A stretch of 64,000 bases of DNA from Phycisphaeraceae bacterium (GTDB taxonomy: Bacteria; Planctomycetota; Phycisphaerae; Phycisphaerales; UBA1924), in contig JAHBWW010000002.1 of assembly GCA_019636795.1 (NCBI GenBank), positions 372,001 to 436,000 of the forward strand. Reading direction: 5' to 3'. A model generated the notes under the pieces. That model saw nothing but the letters and a program-made list of their open reading frames with translations. It made no database searches and was not told where the DNA came from. Numbering within the stretch: the first letter of the stretch is position 1; each line of letters starts with the position of its first letter. The position numbers and the translations under genes were made by a program. Shown piece after piece: positions 46,909 to 56,744 of the stretch.

Positions 46909-47901
46909 ATGGGCGAGTCTGGGCATTTCAACGCGTCGAGTTTTGATGCGGTTGTGCGTTCGTGTGAGCGGCTGTGCGGGCTTCCGGCGGTGGCGACACT
47001 GGATTGGACGGACCGTGCGGCGCGTGCGCTTTCGGTGTTGCTGGCGCCGAGCCGCGTGTGCGTGATGATTGCGCAGGCGGAGCCATCGGGGCGGATCTCG
47101 GCGCTTGAGGCGGCGGGGTGCGGTTCGTGTCTGACGCGTGAGGAGGCGCTGCTTCCTGCGAGTGCGTCGTGGACTGATGCAGAGAATGCGAACGCTGCGG
47201 GGGTGGACATTGCGATTCGGAGTCGTGCGGATCGTGTGCGTGAGTTGGGTTTCAGGCTTGATGGGTTGAAGCCTCGGTCGAGTATGGTTGGCTCGGCGTC
47301 GCGTTTTGCGGGTTCGGAGTTGTGGCGGACTTCTGCGGTCGGGGCGGTGTGGGTCGGAACGGATGTGACTGATGTGCTGATGAGTGTGAGTTCGCTTGGC
47401 GAAGGAAGCACGGGGCGGTACGTGGTGGTGCAGATTGGGCTTGTGGGGCATGGAGCTGCGGGGCCAAGGCGTGTTGCGGTGGAGCATCAGGCGTCGCTGG
47501 AGTCGCTTTTGCCGCTGTTGTCGCGTCGGGTGCTGCTGGCGCTTGGGGCAACGCCTTCGACGGAATCGACATGGCTGACGGTGCGTGAGCAGCAGGTGCT
47601 GGAGCATCTGGTGCTGGGTAAGAGCGTGCGACAGATAGCGGATGATCTGGGACGAAGCCCGCACACGGTGCACGATCATGTGAAGAGCCTGCACAGGAAG
47701 TTGGGGGCTTCGAGCCGTGGCGAGTTGATTGCGCGGGCGCTTGGGTACATTGAAGAGGGCGCGCGCATTCGCGATGAAGAGTCGAAGGTAGCGTCGGTGC
47801 ATGAGCCGAAACTTGCGGTTGGGCGCGATGCGGACGATGTTCCGGATGTGGTGGTTCGGCCGACGGAACCGGTGCGTGCGACGCGACCGACGGGGGCGTG
47901 A
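46909..47901 (+). CDS. LuxR-family transcriptional regulator
   Basis: AAGGAG lies 6 bases before ATG 46909 (MGESGHFNASSFDAVVRSC); the frame is open upstream, but this start is best. The 330-residue protein has an N-terminal region of about 215 residues that may be a sensory domain (RAARALSVLLAPSRVCVMIA). The LuxR/FixJ helix-turn-helix lies at about 223-280: LTVREQQVLEHLVLGKSVRQ, IADDLGRSPHTVHDHVKSLH and RKLGASSRGELIARALG. No receiver Asp or autoinducer-binding motif was recognised, so the signal is unknown. A terminator follows. Confidence 0.88.
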   Translation: MGESGHFNASSFDAVVRSCERLCGLPAVATLDWTDRAARALSVLLAPSRVCVMIAQAEPSGRISALEAAGCGSCLTREEALLPASASWTDAENANAAGVDIAIRSRADRVRELGFRLDGLKPRSSMVGSASRFAGSELWRTSAVGAVWVGTDVTDVLMSVSSLGEGSTGRYVVVQIGLVGHGAAGPRRVAVEHQASLESLLPLLSRRVLLALGATPSTESTWLTVREQQVLEHLVLGKSVRQIADDLGRSPHTVHDHVKSLHRKLGASSRGELIARALGYIEEGARIRDEESKVASVHEPKLAVGRDADDVPDVVVRPTEPVRATRPTGA

Positions 47902-47954
47902 AGTGCTGGCGATGCGTGGGCGTCGGTGATTGATTGATGTGGCAGGAACCATTC

Positions 47955-47982
47955 GGGGGCGCGGGCCCCCGGTTTTTGTTTT
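47955..47982 (+). terminator. Rho-independent terminator after the LuxR-type gene
   Basis: GGGGGC (47955-47960) pairs with GCCCCC (47965-47970) around a 4-base loop, and GGTTTTTGTTTT follows. It lies between convergent genes. Confidence 0.75.
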
Positions 47983-48002
47983 GTAGTGCGTGCCGTCGCG
48001 GC

Positions 48003-48848
48003 TCAGTTGTCGTTGGCGGGGCGGCCGAGGTCGAGGGAAGGGGGTGTGAAGGGGAGTGGCTGGAGGAGGAGAGACCAGTCGTAGGGCGGGCTGAAGCGCC
48101 AGGTGGGGACGGGGCGGAGGAGGAGGTTGTTTGCGGTGGAAATGTCGGGTTGGCGCTGGACGAAAGGTACGTCGATGTAAGGAATGGTGCTTGCCTGGGT
48201 TGGGAATAGAAGTCCTGGCTCGAACACAGTGGCGTCGGTGGTGGCGTGCCAAAGGGAGGACGTGGCGAACTCGATGGGGTCGTTGGAGAGTTGGGCTGCG
48301 ATGGGGAAGGTTGGTTCGGAAAGTGCGGAGAAGTGTGGGCCCTGGGGGAATGTGCGGGCGTCGACGAGAGAGGTGTGGGAGGCTTGCGGGAGTGGCTGGG
48401 TCAAGGTGATTGCGGCCAGTTCGCGGGCGGCCAGTTCGGGGTTGGTGAGCAGTTCGAGTGTTGGGCTGGTGCGTTCGGCGCGGAGGACGGGGGTGAAGGG
48501 CTGGGGCTGGTGAGGCTGCGTGAGGATGAGTGCGCCTGCGGCACCGAGGCCGATGAGACCGGCAGCGATGGCGAGGCGGCTAGTGGAGAAGGGGGACTTG
48601 CGGCGCAAGCGCAGGGGAGTGTGGGTGAGTGCGGCGGCGGCCAGGTCGGGCATGTCGGATTCGGCAAGTGGTTCGCGCAGAGCGAGAATGACGCGGGTGG
48701 TCTGGCGGAAGCGAAGGGCGGCTTGGGGATCCTGCTCGAGGCGTGGCTTGAGGGCGGCGCGTTCTTCGCGCGAGAGTTCGCGATCGAAGAGGCGTTCGAG
48801 ATCGGCCTCGAGAGTGGTGTCGGAGTTGTTGGGGTCGAGGTTGGTCAT
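48003..48848 (-). CDS. Putative anti-sigma factor (single-pass membrane protein)
   Basis: The 281-residue protein has a helical N-terminal region (LEADLERLFDRELSREERAA, then LEQDPQAALRFRQTTR) like anti-sigma cytoplasmic domains, one membrane helix (about residues 90-110, LAIAAGLIGLGAAGALILTQ) and a Pro-rich outer part. The zinc-binding HxxxCxxC motif is absent. Its ATG overlaps the stop of the upstream ECF sigma gene by 4 bp. Sigma/anti-sigma pairs are usually organised this way, which is the main evidence for the function. Confidence 0.75.
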   Translation of the reverse strand: MTNLDPNNSDTTLEADLERLFDRELSREERAALKPRLEQDPQAALRFRQTTRVILALREPLAESDMPDLAAAALTHTPLRLRRKSPFSTSRLAIAAGLIGLGAAGALILTQPHQPQPFTPVLRAERTSPTLELLTNPELAARELAAITLTQPLPQASHTSLVDARTFPQGPHFSALSEPTFPIAAQLSNDPIEFATSSLWHATTDATVFEPGLLFPTQASTIPYIDVPFVQRQPDISTANNLLLRPVPTWRFSPPYDWSLLLQPLPFTPPSLDLGRPANDN

Positions 48849-49429
48849 TGGAAGTCTCCCGATGCGTAGTCATCGGACTGTGATTCATCGAGTTCGGCGA
48901 GCAGGATGCGCAGGCGATTACGCCCTCGGTGCAGGTGGCTTTTGACGGTGCCGACTGGGAGGTCGAGGTGCTGGGCGACGAGGGCGATGGGCCAATCGAG
49001 TTGATGGAAGAGGATGACGATCTCGCGTTGGATTGGCGGCAGGTGAAGGAGAGCGGTCTGGATTGCGGTCGCAGCGTGGGTATTGGATTCGGTGCGTGCG
49101 ACCAGATCGTCGGCGGGCGTGGCTGCGGTGGACTCGACTGCGTCGGAGTCGGCGCGGACCGATTTGCGGGCGGCGGTGTTGAGGTATACGCGGCGGGCGA
49201 TGGTGAAGAGCCATGTCGAGAAGCGGTATTTGGGATCGAAGCGATCGAGGTTTGCGAGGACGCGGACGAATGCTTCCTGGACGACATCTTCGGCGATCTC
49301 GGGGCGTCCGGACATGCGGAGGATGTAGGTGAAGAGTGGTCTCTGGTGGGCGCGGAGACAGGCTGCGGCGGCGTCGCGGTCGCCGGCGAGAGCGAGGCGG
49401 ATGAGATGTTGTTCCTCGGCGCGGTCCAT
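48845..49429 (-). CDS. ECF-subfamily RNA polymerase sigma factor
   Basis: The 194-residue protein has sigma region 2 (LFTYILRMSGRPEIAEDVVQ, AFVRVLANLDRFDPKYRFST, WLFTIARRVYLN) and region 4 (LPPIQREIVILFHQLDWPIA, LVAQHLDLPVGTVKSHLHRG). The linker between them is the short, acidic kind found in ECF factors. It directs RNA polymerase to a small regulon, probably under control of the membrane protein encoded next. Nothing in the window indicates the target genes. Confidence 0.93.
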   Translation of the reverse strand: MDRAEEQHLIRLALAGDRDAAAACLRAHQRPLFTYILRMSGRPEIAEDVVQEAFVRVLANLDRFDPKYRFSTWLFTIARRVYLNTAARKSVRADSDAVESTAATPADDLVARTESNTHAATAIQTALLHLPPIQREIVILFHQLDWPIALVAQHLDLPVGTVKSHLHRGRNRLRILLAELDESQSDDYASGDFQ

Positions 49430-49722
49430 TGTGGTTGTCCTGAGGCCTTTGGGTTGTACAGCACATGGGAGCGCCGGGTTGCAGGGATCGAGGGGCGCAG
49501 GAAGGTGGAATCATTGGGGGTTCGGTGGTGGTTTGGTTCTGAAGGGTCATGTTTTGTGTCGGGAGGGCGGCTGAGGGGTCTGGGAGCGAATTGGTTGGGG
49601 TGCGGGGCATGACGGGGCGGGGAGAGCCGACTATTGTTTCGACCCCCGTCTGCCGGCTGCGTGGCCTGGGCGGCGGGAGCGTGACCATTGGCTGCGGTGC
49701 GGCCTGTGTGAGGGACACCTCC

Positions 49723-51273
49723 GTGAAGATCAAGACTGACGAGATTGCAAGCGTCATCAGGCAGGAAATCGAGCAGTACACCACGGAACTGGAAATCAGT
49801 GAAGTGGGTCGCGTGGTGGAAGTGGGCGACGGTATCGCGCGTATTTATGGTTTGTCGCGTGCGATGGCCAGCGAGCTGCTGGAGTTTCAGACGTCCACTG
49901 GCAGCGTGATGGGCCAGGTGATGAACTTGGAAGAAGATACGGTCGGGGCCGTGATTTATGGCAACTACCTTTCGGTGAAGGAAGGGGACATTGTCAAGAG
50001 CACGGGGCGTCTGCTGGAGGTTCCGGTGGGCGAGGCGTTGCTGGGCCGGGTGGTGGACCCGCTGGGCCGGCCACTGGATGACCGTGGCCCGATCGAGGCG
50101 GAAGCGACGCGGAAGATTGACATCATTGCTCCGGGGATTGCCGAGCGTCAGCCGGTGCATGAGCCTTTGCAGACGGGCGTGAAGGCGATTGACGCGATGA
50201 TCCCGATCGGGCGCGGGCAGCGTGAACTGATTATCGGCGACCGCAAGACGGGCAAGACGGCGGTTGCGATCGACACGATCGTGAATCAGAAGCAGTATTG
50301 GGGCACGCCGGACGCGGTGGTGTGCATTTATGTTGCGGTCGGGCAGAAGGAATCGACGGTTGCGGGCGTGGTGGAGGCACTGCGGAAGCACGGCGCGATG
50401 GACTACACGATTGTGGTGAATGCTTCGGCGAGCGATCCGGCGCCGATGCAGTACATTGCGCCGTATTCGGGTTGCGCGATGGGTGAGCATTTCATGTGGC
50501 AGGGCAAGGACGGCAAGACGCCGAAGCATGCGCTGTGCATTTATGACGACCTGAGCAAGCAGGCGGTTGCGTATCGGCAGTTGTCGCTTCTGCTGCGTCG
50601 TCCGCCGGGGCGTGAGGCGTATCCGGGCGACGTGTTTTATCTGCACAGCCGGTTGCTGGAGCGTGCGACGAAGTTGAGCAATGAGAATGGCGGCGGGTCG
50701 CTGACGGCGCTGCCGGTGATTGAGACGCAGGAAGGCGACGTTTCGGCGTATATCCCGACGAACGTGATTTCGATTACGGACGGGCAGATTTATCTGGAGC
50801 CGGAGTTGTTCTTCTCGGGCGTGAGGCCTGCGATCAACGTTGGTATCAGCGTGTCGCGCGTGGGTGGCAATGCGCAGGTGAAGGCGATGAAGAAGATCGC
50901 GGGTTCGCTGAGACTGGACCTTGCGGCGTATCGCGAGCTCGAAGCGTTTGCGCAGCTTGGAACGGATCTGGATGCTTCGACGCAGAAGCAGCTTGATCGT
51001 GGGGCGCGCATGGTGGAGTTGCTGAAGCAGCCGCAGTATGTGCCGTTCCATGTGACGGATCAGATCATTTCGATTTATGCGGGCACGAAGGGTTTTCTGG
51101 ATGATGTGCCGCTGAATCAGGTTGCGAAGTTCGAGGCGGGGCTGCACGCATTTATGCGGACGGTCGGCAAGGACATGTACGACGAACTGACGCAGAAGAA
51201 GGCGCTGGATGGGGACCTGCCGCAGCGGCTTGAGAAGGCGTTCTCGCAGTTCAAGGCGGACTGGAAGGGCTGA
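49723..51273 (+). CDS. atpA: F1 ATP synthase alpha subunit
   Basis: Start GTG 49723 ([20 protein letters not shown]) with GAGGGA upstream gives 516 residues, normal for AtpA; the frame is open to 49549, but that part is not conserved. The P-loop is [13 protein letters not shown] (about 173-185). The N-terminal beta-barrel signature [20 protein letters not shown] and the family signature [17 protein letters not shown] are present. AtpA with AtpB-type F1 partners makes ATP at the membrane. No other ATP synthase gene is adjacent: a divergent sigma factor lies on one side and a terminator plus an unrelated secreted protein on the other. Confidence 0.97.
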   Translation: MKIKTDEIASVIRQEIEQYTTELEISEVGRVVEVGDGIARIYGLSRAMASELLEFQTSTGSVMGQVMNLEEDTVGAVIYGNYLSVKEGDIVKSTGRLLEVPVGEALLGRVVDPLGRPLDDRGPIEAEATRKIDIIAPGIAERQPVHEPLQTGVKAIDAMIPIGRGQRELIIGDRKTGKTAVAIDTIVNQKQYWGTPDAVVCIYVAVGQKESTVAGVVEALRKHGAMDYTIVVNASASDPAPMQYIAPYSGCAMGEHFMWQGKDGKTPKHALCIYDDLSKQAVAYRQLSLLLRRPPGREAYPGDVFYLHSRLLERATKLSNENGGGSLTALPVIETQEGDVSAYIPTNVISITDGQIYLEPELFFSGVRPAINVGISVSRVGGNAQVKAMKKIAGSLRLDLAAYRELEAFAQLGTDLDASTQKQLDRGARMVELLKQPQYVPFHVTDQIISIYAGTKGFLDDVPLNQVAKFEAGLHAFMRTVGKDMYDELTQKKALDGDLPQRLEKAFSQFKADWKG

Positions 51274-51311
51274 GGCTCGCGGGGGAATTGCCCCGATATC
51301 AGGCAGAACTG

Positions 51312-51348
51312 AAACGCCCATCGAGATGGTTCGATGGGCGTTTTTTAT
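51312..51348 (+). terminator. Rho-independent terminator after atpA
   Basis: ACGCCCATCGA (51314-51324) pairs with TCGATGGGCGT (51331-51341) around a 6-base loop, with TTTTTATT following. Confidence 0.92.
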
Positions 51349-51455
51349 TGGCAGGCGTGTGCATGTGGTTGCAATTGGGAAGTTTGGGCTTCAATGTTCG
51401 AGCGTGTTGCTGTAGGATGGAGCGGCGGAAGGCACTGGAAGGCAAGGAGACGGCG

Positions 51456-52913
51456 ATGCACACACGGAACGGTTGGCTGGTTGTGGTTGCGGGGCTTGCG
51501 ATGGGCGCGAGCGGTGCGACGGGGCAGATGTTGTACGAGACTTCGCAAGACGGGAACACGGTCGCGACGATCGAGCCCGCGACAGCGGGACAGGGGCAAG
51601 GCATTGCGCGCGGCAGCGGCGTGCCTTATCCGTTGGTGCCGGATGTGCAGATCATGTTGCGGCGGCAGATTGGCGGGCTGCACATTGCGGACATGAATGG
51701 GGATGGGCTGAATGATCTGGTGGCGGTGTGTTTTAATTCGTCGGCTTTTCCGCCTTACACGGACTGGCGGGACATGATTTTCTACAACACGGGGACGGCA
51801 CTTGAGACGGTGCCTTCGTGGGTATCGACGGAGATGGTGCACACGGGCGATGTGGTGGTGGGCGATCTGAATGATGATGGGCATCTGGACATAGTCACCA
51901 TTCATGGCGGGAGTGTGACGACGCAGTCGGTGCGGGTGTATTACGGGGCTGCGGGCGGGCCGACGATGACGGCGGGGTGGGTTTCGGCGACGAGCCCTGC
52001 GGCGTGGGGGACGGCGGGCGTGCTGGCGGATTTTGATAATGACGGGGATCTGGATCTGGTGACGAGCAATCAGGGGGTGAGCCCGGATCCGTATCGGCCG
52101 TTGTTTATGTTTCGCAATGATGGCGGGGTGCTGACGCCGAACCCGGTGTGGCGGTCGGAGGATGTGGCGGTGCAGAACGGGGTTGCGGCGGGGGATTTTG
52201 ATGGTGATGAGTGGCTGGACCTGGCGGCGGCGAAATGGTCGGGCTTTGAGAGCGCGATTTATTACACGAGCAGCAACGCGGGGGAAATCGAGACGCTGCC
52301 GGGGTGGAGCGTTGGGACGACGGGGACGGACCGCGGCGCGGCGACTGCGGATTTTGATGGAGATGGGCGGGTGGATGTTGCGTTTGGGGGGAACCCGTCG
52401 CGGGCGTATGCGCAGACGGAGCCGGGCGTGTTTACGCAGGTGTGGCAGAATACGGATCCGTTCAGCGGGCCACAGGATTTTGGGGTGCACGATGTGAATG
52501 GGGATGGGTGGCCGGATATTGCGGAGGTGCATTTTTCGACGGGGCGGATGCACATTTATCTGAACCGCGAGGGTGTGATCGACAGCGATCCGACGTGGAC
52601 GTATGACGCTCCGAACGTGGGCAATGCGTTTGCGTTTGGTGATTTGAATGATGATGGATGGGACGATCTGGTGGTGGGGTATTCGGGCGATATATCGATT
52701 CGGATTTTTTATGCGGTGCCGCCGAAGGAGGAGTGTGCGGCGGATTTGAATGGGGATGGGAAGTTGGATTTTTTTGATGCGCAGGCGTTTCTGGCGGCGT
52801 TTGCGGCGCAACAGCCTGAGGGCGATTTCAACGGAGACGGGGAGTTTGATTTTTTTGATGCGCAGGCGTTTTTGGGGGCGTTTGCGGCGGGGTGTGCGTT
52901 ATCTGGACGGTAA
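51456..52913 (+). CDS. Secreted FG-GAP/VCBS-repeat protein with dockerin-like C-terminus
   Basis: Start ATG 51456 (MHTRNGWLVVVAGLAMGASG, signal peptide) with AAGGAG 6 bases before. The 485-residue protein has about seven FG-GAP/VCBS blades with calcium-binding DxNxDGxxD loops: HIADMNGDGLNDLVAV, VGDLNDDGHLDIVTI, ADFDNDGDLDLVTSN, ADFDGDGRVDVAFGG and FGDLNDDGWDDLVVGY. They probably fold as a beta-propeller. The C-terminus has DLNGDGKLDFFDAQAFL and DFNGDGEFDFFDAQAFL, then FAAGCALSGR. It is extracellular; ligand unknown. Confidence 0.88.
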   Translation: MHTRNGWLVVVAGLAMGASGATGQMLYETSQDGNTVATIEPATAGQGQGIARGSGVPYPLVPDVQIMLRRQIGGLHIADMNGDGLNDLVAVCFNSSAFPPYTDWRDMIFYNTGTALETVPSWVSTEMVHTGDVVVGDLNDDGHLDIVTIHGGSVTTQSVRVYYGAAGGPTMTAGWVSATSPAAWGTAGVLADFDNDGDLDLVTSNQGVSPDPYRPLFMFRNDGGVLTPNPVWRSEDVAVQNGVAAGDFDGDEWLDLAAAKWSGFESAIYYTSSNAGEIETLPGWSVGTTGTDRGAATADFDGDGRVDVAFGGNPSRAYAQTEPGVFTQVWQNTDPFSGPQDFGVHDVNGDGWPDIAEVHFSTGRMHIYLNREGVIDSDPTWTYDAPNVGNAFAFGDLNDDGWDDLVVGYSGDISIRIFYAVPPKEECAADLNGDGKLDFFDAQAFLAAFAAQQPEGDFNGDGEFDFFDAQAFLGAFAAGCALSGR

Positions 52914-52969
52914 ATCAGATCGTCCATGGCGCATGAAGTGCGGCATCAAGGATTTATGCGGCAATACGT

Positions 52970-52998
52970 TTGCGGTTCTGTCGTTGTTCAAGTACACT
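52970..52998 (+). promoter_or_regulatory. Possible promoter of the LVIVD-repeat gene
   Basis: TTGCGG and TACACT are separated by 17 bases, 72 bases before the ATG at 53071. The match is moderate. Confidence 0.4.
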
Positions 52999-53070
52999 TG
53001 AAGCGAACCAGTGGCCGCTGGAGCGTGACCCGATCGTCACGGTGTGTGGCTACCTCAGGAGTGACACATC

Positions 53071-56064
53071 ATGCAACTCGGACGATCAGTGGCGATTGTG
53101 ATCGGCTTTGTGATGTCGTGGGCTTCGGTAGCTGGGGCGCAATGTGAGCCGACGGCAACGGGCTCGATGCCGACGAATAATTCTCTTTATGAATTGAGTG
53201 CGATGGGCAGCTTTCGGGTCGCGGCTGGCAACACGGCCGGGCTCATCGTGTTTGAGGCTATCGGGCAGGACAGTTTGAGGTTTGTCTCGAGTCTGCCACT
53301 GGGTGAGAATGCTCGTCACATCGAGACAGATGGTACAACGGCGTTTGTTGGCGCGGGATCGAAGGTGTATGCGATTGATGTATCGCTGGCAAGCGTTCCG
53401 CGGGTGATGAGTGCTGTCGATGTTGGCTCGGAGGTGACGGACCTGCGTTTGCGCGATGGATATCTGTATGTTGGAACTCACCTCTCAGGACTCAAGATTA
53501 TCAACGCCACAGTACATGATGCGCTTGCGGTGGCTTCGACGGTGCCGATAGCAGGCTCAATTCGTGGCGTTGCGGCTTCGCTTGGGCGGTGCTACGCGGT
53601 GACACAGGAGCAAGGAACGATCATTGATGTTTCTAATCCAGCAAGCCCGGTGGTCTTGACATCGTCGGCACCTGGTGGGCTCTGCGTGCGCATGACAGCG
53701 ACGCGGGCGTATGTGGGAGCACAAAACCTTCGTGTACTCGACATTTCAAACCCTGCATCACCGTCGATTCTTCATGAACTCGCGGTAGGACATGTCTTTG
53801 ATATGACAAGCGCAAACGGTGTGCTGTATCTGAAGTTGAGAGAAACCTTGTACGGCAATGCGTGTAACTCTGACGGTGAATATGATCGATGGTCGATCCG
53901 GGCAATTGATGTGAGCGGTGCGGAGCCAATCATCGGCCCACTGTATGAGCCGCCACTATGCGCGACCGTCCGGGACATTGACTTCATTGATGGTCGAATC
54001 GTGCTGACGATGAGCGGTTTGCCGAGCGTGATATTTGTCGAGCACCAAGGTTCGAACATGGCTGCAACGGGTGAGTACAGACATCCGTCGACGTCCATGA
54101 TCGCTGCTTTTGACTCGGGCATGCTTGCGACTCAATGTTCAGGCACAGCGGGCAGCAGCGAACTTCGACTGAGTTTGTTGGAGTTTTATGGAAATGCCCC
54201 ACTGGTAGCGGCTTCGGCGTTGCTTGGCAATGCGTGCCCGAACTGGTCGCTTCATTCTGTTGATGGTGGTTCAGCACTTCTGGTGCAGAATCTGTCGAAC
54301 GAACCAGGATTGACAAGTGGGTACAGGGCAAGACTGCTTGAGATCGGCAGTGTTTCCAATGCGGTTCTGCATGATGCTTTGGCGGTTGGTGTGGATCAGA
54401 ATGCCGAGGCGAGTGCGGTGGTTGTTGACGGGCCGATGGCCTATGTTGCGGAGTCACAATCGGGGAATACACGGGTTTTGCGCGTGCTGAATGTGGCGGA
54501 TCCGGAGAATCTGGAGTTGGTTGCGACTGTGCCGACACCGGGCAATGTAGTTGTGCGATCTCTGGCGAGCCGGAACGGATATTTGTATGGCTCGTCGCTG
54601 CAGGGCTTGTTTGTGCTTGACATTGCGGACCCAGAACAGCCGACGGTGCTGCCTCCCAATTCGCTCGGGACGAACATCGGCTCGCTGACGATGAGCGGTG
54701 ACTGGCTTTTTGCGCTGCGCAGTGGGAACCAGTTGCTGACGGTGCGCACGAGCAATCCGGCAGATCTGAAGATGGTTGGGACTCTCACGCTTTCTCACTC
54801 GGCGTCGATGATCGCTTCGGCGGGTGATCTGGTCGTGGCGGGTGGAACGAACGGCGTCAGCGTGGTCGATGTTTCGAATCGGTCTGTGCCGCGGCTGGTG
54901 GCGACGCTGCCGGGCGGGTCGAGTATGACTCTGTCTGAGGATGGTTCGTACTTGTATGTGCAGCGGACGGGTGGGATTACGAAGTACGATCTTGCCTCGC
55001 CGATCGCGCTGTCGGTTGCTTCATCGAGCCCGACCGTTGACACCACCTTCGGCGTCACGTCATCGGGCGATCTGGCGTATGTCTCCGACTTGACGGGTGG
55101 GGTGCGGGTGTTTGATGTTTCGAACGAGACTTCGCCGATCGAGATCGGGGCATTTGATGCGATTGATCGGGCGTATGAGACGCGCGTTGAGGGCGATCTG
55201 GCGTTTGTTGCAGCGGGCGCGACGGGGCTGGTCGTGCTTGATATTTCGAATCCGGCGATGCCGACTCTGGTCGGGACGGCTGCGACGACGGATCTGGCAC
55301 TGGGGCTGGATGTGCGCGATGGGTTTGCGTTTGTCGCGTGCCGGTTTGATGGATTGCAGATCTTTGATGTGAGCAATCCGGCTGCGCCAGTGCTGGTGGG
55401 CAGCATGGATACGCCGGGGAATGCGATGTCGGTGACGGTTGCGGGGACGCTGGCGTATGTTGCGGATGGAAGTGCGGGCGTCCACATCATCGAGGTCTCG
55501 AACCGGTCGCTGCCGATGATTGTCGGAACGTACAACACGCCTTCAAGTGCGCGTCAGGTGGTGCTGCGCGGTGGTGTTGCGTTTGTGCCTGATCGCACGA
55601 CGGGGCTGATTGCTCTGGACGTTTCTGAGCCGAGCGATCCGCGCCTGATCTCGATTGTGGGCGGGCTGGGCGATGCGCGCAGCGCGACGCTGTGGGGGCA
55701 TCGGGCGTTTGTTGCTGATTTTGATGGGGCGGTACATGTGGTTGATGTGTCGGATGTGTGGAGCATGTCGCTGGTCGAGACGATTGCCACCCCGGGCACG
55801 CCACGAGCCGTGTCGCGCGATGGCGAGCGCGTGTATGTTGCGGATGGTGATGCGGGCATGACGATCATCGTTGGGCAGACCTGCTGGGCGAGCCCGTGCC
55901 CGGTGGATCTGACCGGCGATGGCGTGCTCGATTTCTTTGATGTGCAGATGTTCCTCAATGCGTATTCAGCGAGCAGTGGGTTGGCTGACTGGAACAACGA
56001 CGGAGTGATCGACTTCTTCGATGTGCAGGCGTTTTTGGGGGCGTTTGCGGCTTCGTGCCCTTGA
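53071..56064 (+). CDS. Large secreted LVIVD-repeat protein with dockerin-like C-terminus
   Basis: The 997-residue protein has a signal peptide (VAIVIGFVMSWASVAGAQ). It carries many LVIVD-type propeller repeats: VLDISNPASPSILHEL, VVDVSNRSVPRLVATL, VFDVSNETSPIEIGAF, VLDISNPAMPTLVGTA, IFDVSNPAAPVLVGSM and IIEVSNRSLPMIVGTY. Each has the pattern of two strands, then DVSNPxxPxxVG. The end holds two EF-hand-like repeats (DLTGDGVLDFFDVQMFL and DWNNDGVIDFFDVQAFL) and finishes ASCP. CAGGAG precedes the ATG. It probably forms surface beta-propellers for adhesion or binding; no enzyme motif is seen. Confidence 0.9.
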   Translation: MQLGRSVAIVIGFVMSWASVAGAQCEPTATGSMPTNNSLYELSAMGSFRVAAGNTAGLIVFEAIGQDSLRFVSSLPLGENARHIETDGTTAFVGAGSKVYAIDVSLASVPRVMSAVDVGSEVTDLRLRDGYLYVGTHLSGLKIINATVHDALAVASTVPIAGSIRGVAASLGRCYAVTQEQGTIIDVSNPASPVVLTSSAPGGLCVRMTATRAYVGAQNLRVLDISNPASPSILHELAVGHVFDMTSANGVLYLKLRETLYGNACNSDGEYDRWSIRAIDVSGAEPIIGPLYEPPLCATVRDIDFIDGRIVLTMSGLPSVIFVEHQGSNMAATGEYRHPSTSMIAAFDSGMLATQCSGTAGSSELRLSLLEFYGNAPLVAASALLGNACPNWSLHSVDGGSALLVQNLSNEPGLTSGYRARLLEIGSVSNAVLHDALAVGVDQNAEASAVVVDGPMAYVAESQSGNTRVLRVLNVADPENLELVATVPTPGNVVVRSLASRNGYLYGSSLQGLFVLDIADPEQPTVLPPNSLGTNIGSLTMSGDWLFALRSGNQLLTVRTSNPADLKMVGTLTLSHSASMIASAGDLVVAGGTNGVSVVDVSNRSVPRLVATLPGGSSMTLSEDGSYLYVQRTGGITKYDLASPIALSVASSSPTVDTTFGVTSSGDLAYVSDLTGGVRVFDVSNETSPIEIGAFDAIDRAYETRVEGDLAFVAAGATGLVVLDISNPAMPTLVGTAATTDLALGLDVRDGFAFVACRFDGLQIFDVSNPAAPVLVGSMDTPGNAMSVTVAGTLAYVADGSAGVHIIEVSNRSLPMIVGTYNTPSSARQVVLRGGVAFVPDRTTGLIALDVSEPSDPRLISIVGGLGDARSATLWGHRAFVADFDGAVHVVDVSDVWSMSLVETIATPGTPRAVSRDGERVYVADGDAGMTIIVGQTCWASPCPVDLTGDGVLDFFDVQMFLNAYSASSGLADWNNDGVIDFFDVQAFLGAFAASCP

Positions 56065-56332
56065 CGTTTGGTGGGAGGTTGCGATCTTGTCGATTGGGCG
56101 AACGCTGCGGCGAGCCAGGGGAGCGACACTTGCACAGTTGCAACCTGCGGCAGGAGTCTGTGTGCGGTGTGAAAACAAGCGAGGAGCCGGCACGGCCAGT
56201 GGGGCCAGTCGCACCGACTCCCCAAGTGGGGCGCCCCGCCCCCGTGAACGAAGGGGGAGAGCGGAGCGTGCGGCGCGTGTATCACGTATGCGACCGGGCC
56301 GCGCCTCAGCCGGTCGCGTGGGGGAGAGAGAC

Positions 56333-56686
56333 TTACTCGCTGGCAGCCTCGATGTGGATTGCGACGCCTTCGCCGTTGTACTTGATCTCGACCTGTCGGT
56401 CGTTGACGAGGACGTCCTTGGGCGTTGAGCGCTTGCCGTCGAGCGCCCAGGTGGTGGCGTCGTCCCAGGTCATTGATCGTGAGACGCCGAGTTCATCGCG
56501 GATGGAGACGGTGCGCTTTTCGATGTCGAAGGCGGAGACTCGACCTTTGGCCTTGACGTCGTCGAGCATGACGATCGGGGCTGCGAGGGCGGACATTTCG
56601 ACACTCAACTGAGCAGCGAACTGCTCTTCGGTGACCGGGCTGGCCCAGGTACCCAGAATCAGTGAACTTGTGATCAGCATCGACAT
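56333..56686 (-). CDS. Small exported protein of unknown function
   Basis: GAAAGGAGC lies 6 bases before ATG 56686 (MSMLITSSLILGTWASPVTE), which gives a short signal-peptide-like N-terminus. The 117-residue protein then has a beta-rich body (DDVKAKGRVSAFDIEKRTVS; MTWDDATTWALDGKRS; VNDRQVEIKYNGEGVAIHIE). It resembles small OB- or SH3-like exported proteins but is not a recognised family. It is antiparallel to the two large secreted proteins around it. An imperfect inverted repeat lies just before the start. Confidence 0.7.
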   Translation of the reverse strand: MSMLITSSLILGTWASPVTEEQFAAQLSVEMSALAAPIVMLDDVKAKGRVSAFDIEKRTVSIRDELGVSRSMTWDDATTWALDGKRSTPKDVLVNDRQVEIKYNGEGVAIHIEAASE

Positions 56687-56711
56687 GGTTTTGCTCCTTT
56701 CGATGTTTGAA

Positions 56712-56744
56712 GGGGACATGCCTTACGGGAGTGCATGTGTCCCC
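56712..56744 (-). repeat. Inverted repeat upstream of the small exported protein gene
   Basis: GGGGACATGC (56712-56721) and GCATGTGTCCCC (56733-56744) are inverted copies with a 2-base bulge. They lie 26 bases before the start codon of the minus-strand gene and could be an operator or a leader hairpin. Confidence 0.5.

Noticed and set aside
56065-56332. Small RNA gene in the G/C-rich gap after the LVIVD protein
   Set aside because: Only short hairpins were seen (CCCC-AAGT-GGGG and CCCCC-GTGAACGAA-GGGGG). There is no promoter and no resemblance to a known RNA family.
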